Positions 8,391 through 16,196 of a DNA stretch of 64,000 nucleotides are shown piece by piece (positions within the stretch are counted from its first letter, which is position 1; each line of letters starts with the position of its first letter). Position numbers and translations under genes: made by a program. The notes beneath the pieces are model-generated. The model worked only from the letters and a program-made list of their open reading frames with translations, was not told the DNA's origin and did not search any database. The stretch is from Myxococcales bacterium. GTDB lineage: Bacteria; Myxococcota_A; UBA9160; UBA4427. Location: positions 39,102 through 103,101 of the forward strand of contig DUBZ01000070.1 in the NCBI GenBank assembly GCA_012960035.1, given 5' to 3'.

Positions 8391-9811
8391 GCGCACTCGT
8401 CATCCAACATGCAGAGCTGCAAGACGGCCGCATCGCCGACGTTCGAATCGAACGAGGCCGGGTGGTCGAAATTAGCGACGAAGTTTCGAGCAAAGGCGCC
8501 GGTCGCGTGGTGGACGCACATGGAGGTGCGTTGCTCCCAGGCTTACACGATCACCATATCCATCTCTTTGCACTCGCTGCAGCGCGCGCATCTGTCGCAT
8601 GTGGTCCGCCCGAAGTGACGAGCGACGAACAATTGCATCTTGCACTCATGGGGGCACAGGTCACGTCGGGCTCGATCCGCGGGGTCGGCTATCACGAATC
8701 GGTCGCGGGCGAATTGAATCGCTACAGACTCGATTCGTTGGCACCCGAAGGCGTGCCAGTTCGGGTGCAACATCGAAGTGGTGCAATGTGGATCCTGAAT
8801 TCTGCGGCGATCGATGCCTACTCGCTCTCGCAGGGGCCGTGGCCCGAGGGCGTTGAACGAAATGCGGCCGGCGAATTGACGGGAAGGATCTATTACCAAG
8901 ACACGTGGCTACGAGGGCGTCTCGGCGCAGCTTCGATCCCCGATCTTGCGGCCGTGGGACGCGAGCTTGCTTCCTGCGGCGTCACGGCCTTGATGGATGC
9001 GACTCCGGACAAGGACCGGTCGGACATCGCGGCGTTAGAACGCGCAATAGAAGAGGGCGCGCTACCGCAAAAGGTGACTGCCATGGGCAGCGCGGCGCTT
9101 GATACGCTTTCAGGCAGTCTCGTCGAAGTCGGCCCCGTCAAGGTCATGTTGCGTGAACCTGCGCTTCCCGAATTCGATGAGTTGGTCAAGCTCATTCACA
9201 CCGCGCACATCGCAAAGCGCGGGGTCGCTTTTCATTGTGTGACGCGGGCTGAACTCGTGATGGCTTGTGGCGCGCTACGTGAGGCGGGGCCTCTGCGAGG
9301 AGATCGCATCGAACATGCGTCTATCGCCCCACCCGAGCTCGTGGCCTTGTTATCCGAATTGGACGTGTGGGTGGTGACGCAGCCGGGTTTCGTGTTCGAG
9401 CGAGGAAAGGCGTACTTGCGTGACGTCGAGCAGGCGGACCATCCGTGGTTGTACCGCGGGCGTGGCTTTTTGGACAGCGGTGTTGCGCTCGGCGCCGGGA
9501 CGGACGCACCCTACGGCGCAGCCGATCCATGGGTTGCGATTCGCGCCGCGGTTGACCGCACCACCCGGGAAGGCGCGACCCTCGGCGGCGCAGAAGCATT
9601 GACCCCCGAGCGCGCGCTCGCCCTCTTTACCTCTCCAATTTCGTCTCCTGGGGAGTTGCCCGCATCGATTGCACCCGGGGGCGAAGCCGATTTTTGCTTG
9701 GTCGACTTACCCTGGCGTGAGTTTCGGGAAAAGCTCTGTCGAGAGCATGTCGCGATGACGGTTTGTCGGGGCAAAGTGATCTGGGATCGGGGCACCGACG
9801 GGAACGCTTAG
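8387..9811 (+). CDS. Amidohydrolase family metal-dependent hydrolase (YtcJ-like)
   Basis: 474 residues from a GTG that overlaps the previous stop by four bases. The metal-site motifs of the amidohydrolase TIM barrel are present: GLHDHHIHLFAL (HxH on strand 1), a later His in AFHCVTRAEL, DRIEHASIAPPEL and the Asp of GAGTDAPYG. A small beta-sandwich formed by both termini is typical (LVIQHAELQDGRIADVRIERG at the start; EADFCLVDLP and VCRGKVIW at the end). Family members hydrolyse amides or cyclic imides; this branch resembles YtcJ. Coupling to a CoA-transferase suggests processing of one substrate, for example an acyl amide. The specific reaction is unknown. Confidence 0.9.
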   Translation: MSALVIQHAELQDGRIADVRIERGRVVEISDEVSSKGAGRVVDAHGGALLPGLHDHHIHLFALAAARASVACGPPEVTSDEQLHLALMGAQVTSGSIRGVGYHESVAGELNRYRLDSLAPEGVPVRVQHRSGAMWILNSAAIDAYSLSQGPWPEGVERNAAGELTGRIYYQDTWLRGRLGAASIPDLAAVGRELASCGVTALMDATPDKDRSDIAALERAIEEGALPQKVTAMGSAALDTLSGSLVEVGPVKVMLREPALPEFDELVKLIHTAHIAKRGVAFHCVTRAELVMACGALREAGPLRGDRIEHASIAPPELVALLSELDVWVVTQPGFVFERGKAYLRDVEQADHPWLYRGRGFLDSGVALGAGTDAPYGAADPWVAIRAAVDRTTREGATLGGAEALTPERALALFTSPISSPGELPASIAPGGEADFCLVDLPWREFREKLCREHVAMTVCRGKVIWDRGTDGNA

Positions 9812-10020
9812 CAAATTGACGGGTGATTCCTCGAACAGGGCCCTAGTTTTGGACACGATGACTCGTTACTTCGCATCGCGGCTTCGCGCGATGACATGCG
9901 CGCTGTGTTGCCTTGTTGTGACCGTGCCGACATGGGCGGCCCCACCGGGCGAGCGTCCTTAGTCCGTAGTCCCGAGTCCCGAGTGGCGAGCCGCCAAACG
10001 ATGATATCGCGTCGGATGCG

Positions 10021-11142
10021 TTACTCGGAGTTGAGCCCCTCATGCATCCGCTCAACGGCTTCGATGTAGTCGTTGATCAGCTCGTCAATGAGGTTCTTGG
10101 CTGGCAGGATTTGATTCATGCTTCCCACGATTTGCCCGACCGGGTTGAAGGCCACGTCCTGGGATTTTGCTGCGTAGATGCTTGTGCGCATCACCATGTC
10201 CATCGTGACCAACCCCTGTAGCGGCATCCCAAGTGGTTGTGGGTTTTCGGGGTTTTCCCAAGCCTCGGTCCATGCGTTTTTCAGCATGCGCGCCGGTTTG
10301 CCCGTCACCGACTTTGAACGAATCGTGTCGCGGCTTCCCGCGTTCAGCAGCGACTCTTTCTGTTCCATCGGCGTCGATGCTTCTTTTACTGTGAGCCAGA
10401 TCGACCCGCACCAGATCCCTTGGGCGCCGAGCGCCATGGCGGCGGCCATTTGCCGACCTGAACCGATGCCGCCTGCGGCCAGAACCGGAACGGGCGCAAC
10501 CGCGTCGATCACTTCCGGCCACAGCACGACGCTCCCGACTTCGCCGGTATGCCCCCCGCCTTCGTGACCCTGGGCGATAATGATGTCGACGTCGGCGTCC
10601 TTATGACGAAGCGCTTGCTTCGCACTGCCACACAGAGCGGCGACCAAACGACCGGATTCATGGATGCGCTTGATCACATCGTCCGGCGGTGTGCCCAGAG
10701 CGTTCGCGATCAGCTTGACGTTCGGGTGCGAAAGCGCGACATCGATCTGCGGGTTCGCGGTCGCTTCGGTCCAGCCGAGTAGGCCCATCTGTTCAACATC
10801 AGAGGGGAGTTCCGGGACGCCATGGTCCGCGAGTAGCTTGGCTGCGAAGTCTCGATGCTGTTGCGGCACAGCGGCCATCAACTGTTCTTCGAGCTTTTTC
10901 GGATCGGATTCGCCCATGCCTTCGTACTTCTGAGGGATGACCGTGTCGACGCCGTACGGCTTGTCACCGATGTGCGCGTCGATCCACAGACATTCGCGCT
11001 CGAGCTGCTCGGGGGAAAAGCCGACCGCGCCAAGCACCCCCATCCCACCTGCCTTGCTCACGGCGACGACGACGTCGCGGCAGTGAGTGAAGGCGAAAAT
11101 CGGAACATCGATGTCGAAGCGTTCGCAGAGTTCAGTGCGCAT
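10021..11142 (-). CDS. Nitronate monooxygenase family protein (NPD/2-nitropropane dioxygenase)
   Basis: 373 residues. This FMN-dependent TIM-barrel family oxidises nitronates; many members have other, unknown substrates. Visible motifs are PIFAFTHCRDVVVAVSKAGG at the N-terminus, the FMN-binding GHEGGGHTGEVGS and the phosphate-binding AAGGIGSGRQMAAAMALGA. The gene is convergent with the amidohydrolase. A paralogue of nearly the same length lies at 42974-44089 and shares the opening motif FTHCKDVAAAV. In the class I enzymes a catalytic His lies in the GHEGGGHTG region, and that His is kept here. Because it stands in a lipid-degradation district, it could act as an enoyl reductase-like flavoenzyme, but this is conjecture. 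Confidence 0.92.
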   Translation of the reverse strand: MRTELCERFDIDVPIFAFTHCRDVVVAVSKAGGMGVLGAVGFSPEQLERECLWIDAHIGDKPYGVDTVIPQKYEGMGESDPKKLEEQLMAAVPQQHRDFAAKLLADHGVPELPSDVEQMGLLGWTEATANPQIDVALSHPNVKLIANALGTPPDDVIKRIHESGRLVAALCGSAKQALRHKDADVDIIIAQGHEGGGHTGEVGSVVLWPEVIDAVAPVPVLAAGGIGSGRQMAAAMALGAQGIWCGSIWLTVKEASTPMEQKESLLNAGSRDTIRSKSVTGKPARMLKNAWTEAWENPENPQPLGMPLQGLVTMDMVMRTSIYAAKSQDVAFNPVGQIVGSMNQILPAKNLIDELINDYIEAVERMHEGLNSE

Positions 11143-11274
11143 TGGGCCGGGTTCTCCATGCTGGGGTGTCGCGGGAGCTTAGCCCCGCCGATCACAAAGG
11201 CTTTCGTCGCTGTCGAAATATTTGCGAGTACGCGCGAGACTTTTCAAATCCGCCTCAACTCCAAAGGACTGATC

Positions 11275-12174
11275 ATGAAAAAACATCAATTGTTCCACTT
11301 CGTGCTCACTTTGTTCCTCGCCACTGCGATTCCCAACTTCGGGAAGGCAAGTGACGAAGTCAATGTTCGCACTGTCGTGGTCGCGGACGGGATATCGATG
11401 CTGATGGGACGTGGGGGGAACGTTGCGGTCAGTCACGGGGGAGACGGCACGCTGATCGTGGACGACGACTACGCTCAAGTTTCAAAGCAAATTTTGTCCG
11501 CGCTTGATGCACTGGGTGCATCGCAAGTCCGTTATGTGCTCAACACGCACTGGCACGCAGATCACACCGGTGGAAATGAGCGCATGAATGCAGTTGGGGC
11601 GGTCATCGTGGCGCACGACAATGTGCGCGAGCGCATGAGTCACGAACACGTAAGTGCAGCGCTCGGGCGGACCACGAAGGCATCGCCCACAGCTGCACTT
11701 CCTACGGTCACATTCAGCGAACAGGCTTCACTGCACTTCAATGGTCTGACGATTCGTGCGGAGCACGTCGCGCCTGCGCATACCGACGGTGATGCGGTGA
11801 TCTACTTCGAGCCCGCAAACGTCGTGCACCTTGGTGACCTCTACTTCAACGGGATATACCCATTTGTCGATTTTTCGAGCGGCGGCGAACCGCGCGGGAT
11901 GATTGCCGGAGTCCGCGGTGTCCTTGCGCGCATTGATGACCACACCAAGGTGATCCCCGGCCACGGCAAACTTTCGAATCGCGGCGAACTCCAGGCCTAT
12001 CACGACATGCTCAAAACGATCTGCGACCGGATCGACGTCGAAATCAAGAAGGGAACGGGCCTCGACGATATCGTGGCGATGAAGCTCACTGCGGACTACG
12101 ACGAACGGTGGGGGTCGGGGTTCTTGTCGCCCGACCGGTTCGTGCGCGTACTCTACGCGGGGCTCGTTGACTAG
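11275..12174 (+). CDS. Periplasmic MBL-fold metallo-hydrolase
   Basis: 299 residues from the ATG at 11275; the much longer open frame upstream is the shadow of the divergent nitronate monooxygenase. The start MKKHQLFHFVLTLFLATAI is a signal peptide, cleavage near GKAS. The metallo-beta-lactamase zinc motif is complete: THWHADHTGG (HxHxDH), a second-site His in EHVAPAHTDGD, the bridging Asp in VVHLGDLYFNG, and the last His in VIPGHGKLSN. The protein resembles secreted quinoprotein-relay or glyoxalase-like MBL hydrolases rather than true beta-lactamases. Substrate unknown. The gene is divergent from its neighbour, with a 132-base promoter region. Confidence 0.92.
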   Translation: MKKHQLFHFVLTLFLATAIPNFGKASDEVNVRTVVVADGISMLMGRGGNVAVSHGGDGTLIVDDDYAQVSKQILSALDALGASQVRYVLNTHWHADHTGGNERMNAVGAVIVAHDNVRERMSHEHVSAALGRTTKASPTAALPTVTFSEQASLHFNGLTIRAEHVAPAHTDGDAVIYFEPANVVHLGDLYFNGIYPFVDFSSGGEPRGMIAGVRGVLARIDDHTKVIPGHGKLSNRGELQAYHDMLKTICDRIDVEIKKGTGLDDIVAMKLTADYDERWGSGFLSPDRFVRVLYAGLVD

Positions 12175-12194
12175 CCGGGCCGCGAAACCCTCAA

Positions 12195-13004
12195 CTACAC
12201 CAATAGCCCCGGCCGTTGTCCGCAGAAGACTTGTCCGGTGTAGCCGTAGTCGACGAACAAATTCACTCCGCTTACAAAGCGAGACGCTTCGCTGTTGAGC
12301 AAGATGAGGGGTTCCGCCATTTCTTCGGGAGTCGCGTTGCGACCGATCGGCGCCTGGAAGTGTTCGTCCATGGCTTCCTTCGGGATCTGTTCATGAAAGG
12401 CCGGCATCATTGGCGTGTCGGTGGGAGCAGGACTCAAACAATTGATGCGAATGCGTCGTGCGCTTAGCTCCGCCGCACGACGGTACGTGTAGCCGATGAT
12501 GGATTGCTTCGAAAAAAGATAGCCGTTCGCGACGTCGGGGTTGGCTTCGCACCAAGCCTTGGCACTTTCAAAGTCGGGCGTGTCGAGAAACTCGTGAACC
12601 TTCTCTTGGTTCTTCGGGTAGCCCATGCCAGCGACTGACGTGATGCTCGCGATGGCGCCACCGTCTTTGATCCGCGGGAGTAGCGACTCGGTGACGTGGC
12701 GTAGGCCCACGATGTTTACCAGGCATGTGTCGAGTGCCGAGAAGCGCGGCGCACCGGGAAGGCCGGCGCAGTTGAATAGACAATCGATCTCGCCTTCGAT
12801 TTCGCCAAGGGCGTTGTCGATCGACGCTTCACTCATCAGGTCGACTTTGATCGCGCGATGCACACTCGCCTTGATGTCCTGCACGTCGAGAGCGAATACT
12901 TCTGCACCCATGTCTGTGAGTGTCTGCGCACACGCAGCTCCCATTCCAGATGCCGCGCCGGTTACGACACAACGCTTTCCGTCATATTTGAGGATGTCCG
13001 TCAT
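12195..13004 (-). CDS. Short-chain dehydrogenase/reductase (hydroxysteroid dehydrogenase-like)
   Basis: 269 residues. The Rossmann cofactor motif VVTGAASGMGAA sits near residue 14, CLFNCAGLPG follows, and the catalytic Ser/Tyr/Lys is expected in SITSVAGMG and the SKQSIIGYTYRRAAELSARR stretch. The latter reads YLFSKQSIIGY rather than the usual YxxSK; the Tyr before LFSK supplies the Tyr-x3-Lys. The C-terminus ends in the substrate loop PTDTPMMPAFHEQIP and the SRFVSGVNLFVDYGYTGQ region. The lengthened segment around residues 125-150 is typical of 3-alpha-hydroxysteroid dehydrogenase/carbonyl reductase relatives. It is convergent with the MBL hydrolase and next to acyl-CoA dehydrogenases, so a role in alcohol/ketone steps of a lipid or steroid pathway is plausible. 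Confidence 0.9.
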   Translation of the reverse strand: MTDILKYDGKRCVVTGAASGMGAACAQTLTDMGAEVFALDVQDIKASVHRAIKVDLMSEASIDNALGEIEGEIDCLFNCAGLPGAPRFSALDTCLVNIVGLRHVTESLLPRIKDGGAIASITSVAGMGYPKNQEKVHEFLDTPDFESAKAWCEANPDVANGYLFSKQSIIGYTYRRAAELSARRIRINCLSPAPTDTPMMPAFHEQIPKEAMDEHFQAPIGRNATPEEMAEPLILLNSEASRFVSGVNLFVDYGYTGQVFCGQRPGLLV

Positions 13005-13245
13005 TTTCGGCAGGTCTCCATGCTCGCGTTTCTAAGAGGTTGGGTGTTTTGATGTGATGCGATCGTAGTCGATGCACCACCCCGTGCAATTGAAACGCGA
13101 GTTCGGTGCAGCCAGATCCGCTCGCGTTCGTTGAACGTGAGTAGGCCCCGTATTTGTCGTGGTCTAGCTTTTTGGAGGGTCGACGTGCCCCCGCAAACCC
13201 GCAAAGCTTGCGTCCGATTTGGTTCCTTTAGATTCGAGGCCCTCC

Positions 13246-14424
13246 ATGTACATCGGTTACGACGAGTCCCAGGAAACTCTGCGCAACGAATTGCGCGCCT
13301 ACTACGCCAAGCTGCTAACGCCCGACGTTCGAGCGGCTCTGCGCGAGGGGCACGGCGTGGGCAGTGCGATGCGCAGCGTCGTGCGGCAAATGGGAGAAGA
13401 CGGTTGGCTCGGGATCGGTTGGCCCGTGGAATACGGAGGCCAAGGCCGCAGCGCCATCGAGCAGTTTATCTTCTTCGACGAATCGATGCGCGCAGGCGCT
13501 CCGGTCCCAATGCTTACGGTCAACACCGTGGGGCCGACCCTCTACAAACAGGGTTCGCAGGAGCAGAAAGATCACTTCCTTCCCCGGATCCTGAAGGGCG
13601 ATGTTCATTTTTGCATTGGCTACACCGAGCCCAACGCCGGCACGGATTTGGCCGCATTGCAGACCCGGGCAGTTGCCGATGGCGACGACTTCATCATCAA
13701 CGGGCAAAAGGTGTTTACCAGCCTTGCGAGTGACGCGGACTACATTTGGCTCGCGACCCGTACCGACCCCGATGTTTCAAAGCACGCGGGGCTTACGATG
13801 TTCCTCGTCGACATGAAGACACCCGGAATTACGGCCGAGCCAATGGACCTGCTTTCGAGCCACAACATCTGTACCACGTTCTTCGACAACGTTCGCGTTC
13901 CAAAGAGCGCACTCGTGGGTGAACTCAACAAGGGTTGGAAGCTCATCACCGGCCAACTCAACCACGAGCGCGTCACGATCTGCTCACCCGGGATGCTCGA
14001 GTCGGTCTATGACGAAGTCCTCGAGTGGTCTCGAGAAACAAAACTCACCGACGGTCGTCGCGTGATCGACCAGGAATGGGCGCAGATCAACCTCGCCCGG
14101 GTGCATGCCGGGCTTGAGTTTTTGCGGCTTTCGAATTGGAAGGTTGCCTGGCAGGCGACCGAAGGCGAACTCAATGTGGCCGACGCGTCAGGGATCAAAG
14201 TCTTTGGCACAGAGTGGTATCTCGAGTCGTTTCGTTTGATGATGGAAATTATGGGCCAGCGGTCGTACCTGCGAGCCTCGTCCCGGGAAGCGCTGCTCTT
14301 GGGCCATATCGAGACGATGTACAGGAGTCTCTTGATCCTGACCTTTGGCGGTGGCACGAATGAAATTCAACGCGACTTGATCGGCATGTTTGGTCTCGGA
14401 TTGCCTCGGGCCCCTCGCTTTTAG
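13246..14424 (+). CDS. Acyl-CoA dehydrogenase, first of an adjacent pair
   Basis: 392 residues from the ATG at 13246, which follows a GAGG; the open frame from a TTG at 13219 adds nine unlikely residues. ACAD features in order: an all-helical N-terminus; FCIGYTEPNAGTDLAALQTRA (flavin/substrate signature, near residue 120); FITSLASDADYIWL-like mid-domain (here VFTSLASDADYIWLATR); and the C-terminal helix bundle ending with FGGGTNEIQRDLIGMFGLGLP. FAD enzymes of this family introduce an alpha,beta double bond and pass electrons to ETF. A second ACAD of 374 residues follows 69 bases later. Adjacent long/short ACAD pairs form alpha2beta2 enzymes for steroid side chains in mycobacteria (FadE pairs), a possible parallel. 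Family certain; substrate inferred only loosely. Confidence 0.95.
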   Translation: MYIGYDESQETLRNELRAYYAKLLTPDVRAALREGHGVGSAMRSVVRQMGEDGWLGIGWPVEYGGQGRSAIEQFIFFDESMRAGAPVPMLTVNTVGPTLYKQGSQEQKDHFLPRILKGDVHFCIGYTEPNAGTDLAALQTRAVADGDDFIINGQKVFTSLASDADYIWLATRTDPDVSKHAGLTMFLVDMKTPGITAEPMDLLSSHNICTTFFDNVRVPKSALVGELNKGWKLITGQLNHERVTICSPGMLESVYDEVLEWSRETKLTDGRRVIDQEWAQINLARVHAGLEFLRLSNWKVAWQATEGELNVADASGIKVFGTEWYLESFRLMMEIMGQRSYLRASSREALLLGHIETMYRSLLILTFGGGTNEIQRDLIGMFGLGLPRAPRF

Positions 14425-14493
14425 TCGTGCTGGGTTCTTTTCATCGTCCCGTCCTTCGAACGAAACGCAAAGCAAACTGCAAAGAGAGACCCC

Positions 14494-15618
14494 ATGAACT
14501 TTTCCTGTAGTGACGAGCAGCTAGCCATCGCCGAACTCGCCAAACAGATCATGTCCGACAAAGCCACCCAGGAGCGCATGACCGAATTGGAAAAGTCGGA
14601 GGGTCCGCGTTTCGATCCCGACCTTTGGCGCGAAGTTGCGAAGTCCGGGGTGCTTGGGATCGCAGTCCCCGAAGAATTCGGCGGCGCCGGTATGGGGTTC
14701 TTTGAACTGTCGTTGATCGCAGAGCAGGTGGGGCGCACCACCGCACCCATTCCGCTGATCGAAACCGCGGTGATGGCCGCGCTCGCAATCGAGAAGTATG
14801 GAAGCGAAGCGCAGAAGCAGGCGACGCTCCCACCGCTCACCAAGGGTGAGATCATCATGACTGCGGCCTTAGTCGAAGAAGGGGCTGATCCTGAAGTCCC
14901 CGAGACTCGGGCCATCGCGGACGGCGACGGGTTCAAGCTGAGCGGTTGCAAGATCTGCGTTCCGGCGGGCGATCTCGCCAATTTGGTTCTCGTCCCTGCG
15001 CGTACAGCCGACGATCGACTCGGCATATTTTTGGTCGACCCGACCAGTTCGGGATGTACGGTGATTGCGCTCGAGACCACCAGCGACCAGCCTGAAGCCC
15101 AGATCGAATTTGACGGGGTCGAAGTGGGTGCCGACGCATTGCTTGGAAGTTTCGAACAAGGCGCGGAGATCCTTCTGTTCATTACCGAGCGAACCAACGC
15201 TGCGCTTTGCTCGCTCGCGCTGGGCGTCTGCGAAGAAGCCCTGCGTCTTACCGCGGACTACACCAAGGGTCGCGAACAATTCGGGCAGGCCATCGCGACG
15301 TTCCAAGCTGTTGGCCAGCGCGCGGCCGACGCCTTTATCGACACCGAAGCCATTCGGCTGACTTCCTGGCAGGCCGCTTGGCGTCTCGCGCAAGGCCTAC
15401 CGGCCGCGTCGCAGATCGCCACTGCCAAGGTCTGGGCCGCGGAAGCTGGACACCGGGTTGTCCACACGGCGACTCATCTTCACGGTGGCATGGGAGTCGA
15501 CAAGGACTATCCGCTCTTTCGCTACTTCACCTACGCACGGCAGCTCGGCCTCACGCTCGGCGGACCGACTTCTCATCTGATCAAGCTCGGGAAGATGCTC
15601 GCAGCCGGGACCGCATAA
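14494..15618 (+). CDS. Acyl-CoA dehydrogenase, second of an adjacent pair
   Basis: 374 residues, slightly short for the family, starting MNFSCSDEQLAIAELAKQIM after a GAGAG-type ribosome site. It has the N-terminal LGIAVPEEFGGAGMG signature, a central segment (TAALVEEGADPEVPETRAIA) that lacks the usual CxTEPxxGSD wording, and a C-terminal half with DYTKGREQFGQAIATFQAVGQ and THLHGGMGVDKDYPLFRYF. The weakened FAD/substrate loop compared with its neighbour would suit the partner-like subunit of a heteromeric ACAD. It is co-directional with the first ACAD, and a SnoaL-like gene comes 76 bases after it, so the three are probably one operon. The family is clear; heteromer formation is inference. Confidence 0.94.
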   Translation: MNFSCSDEQLAIAELAKQIMSDKATQERMTELEKSEGPRFDPDLWREVAKSGVLGIAVPEEFGGAGMGFFELSLIAEQVGRTTAPIPLIETAVMAALAIEKYGSEAQKQATLPPLTKGEIIMTAALVEEGADPEVPETRAIADGDGFKLSGCKICVPAGDLANLVLVPARTADDRLGIFLVDPTSSGCTVIALETTSDQPEAQIEFDGVEVGADALLGSFEQGAEILLFITERTNAALCSLALGVCEEALRLTADYTKGREQFGQAIATFQAVGQRAADAFIDTEAIRLTSWQAAWRLAQGLPAASQIATAKVWAAEAGHRVVHTATHLHGGMGVDKDYPLFRYFTYARQLGLTLGGPTSHLIKLGKMLAAGTA

Positions 15619-15694
15619 CCAACTCATTCCCCTCTCACCAGTTTTGGACCCGCGACTCGGGAAACGTCGCGACCCCATATAAAAGGAAAACAAC

Positions 15695-16174
15695 ATGGCG
15701 AACCTTTCGGATAAACAAATCACAGCGTTTCAAGAACTGCTGGACCGACGCGAAATCGACGACCTGTTGATTCGCTACGCGACCGCTGTCGACACAAAAG
15801 ATTGGGATCTCTGGGAAACCTGCTTTACCGAAGACGCCTTTGTTGACTATGAGTCGGCCGGCGGGATCAAGGGCAAACGCCCCGAGGTTCGCAGTTGGCT
15901 GGAGAAGACCTTGGTCATGTTTCCGATGACCCAGCACGTCGTGAGCAATCGCGTCGTAGAAATCGACGGCGACAACGCGACCGCGCGCTCAGTCTTCTAC
16001 AACCCCATGGGCTTGGCCCAAGGTGAATCGCGACAGATGCTCTTTTTTGACGGCGGCTACTACAACGACAAGCTCATCAAGACGGACGCGGGCTGGAAGA
16101 TCGTGCAGCGGATCGAAGAGTCGTCTTACTCGACGCGACTCAGCGAGGTCATGAAGCCGATGAAGCAGAGGTGA
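15695..16174 (+). CDS. SnoaL/NTF2-like fold protein
   Basis: 159 residues after AAAGGAAAA. The N-terminal helix ELLDRREIDDLLIRYATAVDTKDWDLWE followed by CFTEDAFVDYES is the standard opening of SnoaL-like NTF2 domains, as in ketosteroid isomerase, scytalone dehydratase and polyketide cyclases. A curved beta-sheet follows (THHVVSNRVVEI-like; here TQHVVSNRVVEIDGDNATARSVF), and the domain ends with GWKIVQRIEESSY. Asp/Glu residues line the putative cavity, but the active residues cannot be fixed by eye. Its place after two acyl-CoA dehydrogenases suggests a hydratase, isomerase or binding role in the same catabolic pathway. A paralogue lies at 21993-22433. Confidence 0.88.
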   Translation: MANLSDKQITAFQELLDRREIDDLLIRYATAVDTKDWDLWETCFTEDAFVDYESAGGIKGKRPEVRSWLEKTLVMFPMTQHVVSNRVVEIDGDNATARSVFYNPMGLAQGESRQMLFFDGGYYNDKLIKTDAGWKIVQRIEESSYSTRLSEVMKPMKQR

Positions 16175-16187
16175 GAATCTCTGCTTC
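16162..16187. terminator. Bidirectional hairpin between convergent genes
   Basis: A perfect 9-base-pair stem, GAAGCAGAG with CTCTGCTTC, and an 8-base loop overlapping the stop codon of the SnoaL gene. It sits exactly between two convergent genes, followed by a pyrimidine-rich GTCTTTCT on the plus side. Termination on both strands is inferred from position. Confidence 0.5.
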
Positions 16188-16196
16188 GAGGTCTTT

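Noticed and set aside
10855..11274. Upstream extension of the MBL hydrolase frame
   Set aside because: It overlaps the nitronate monooxygenase on the other strand and precedes a clean signal peptide at 11275.
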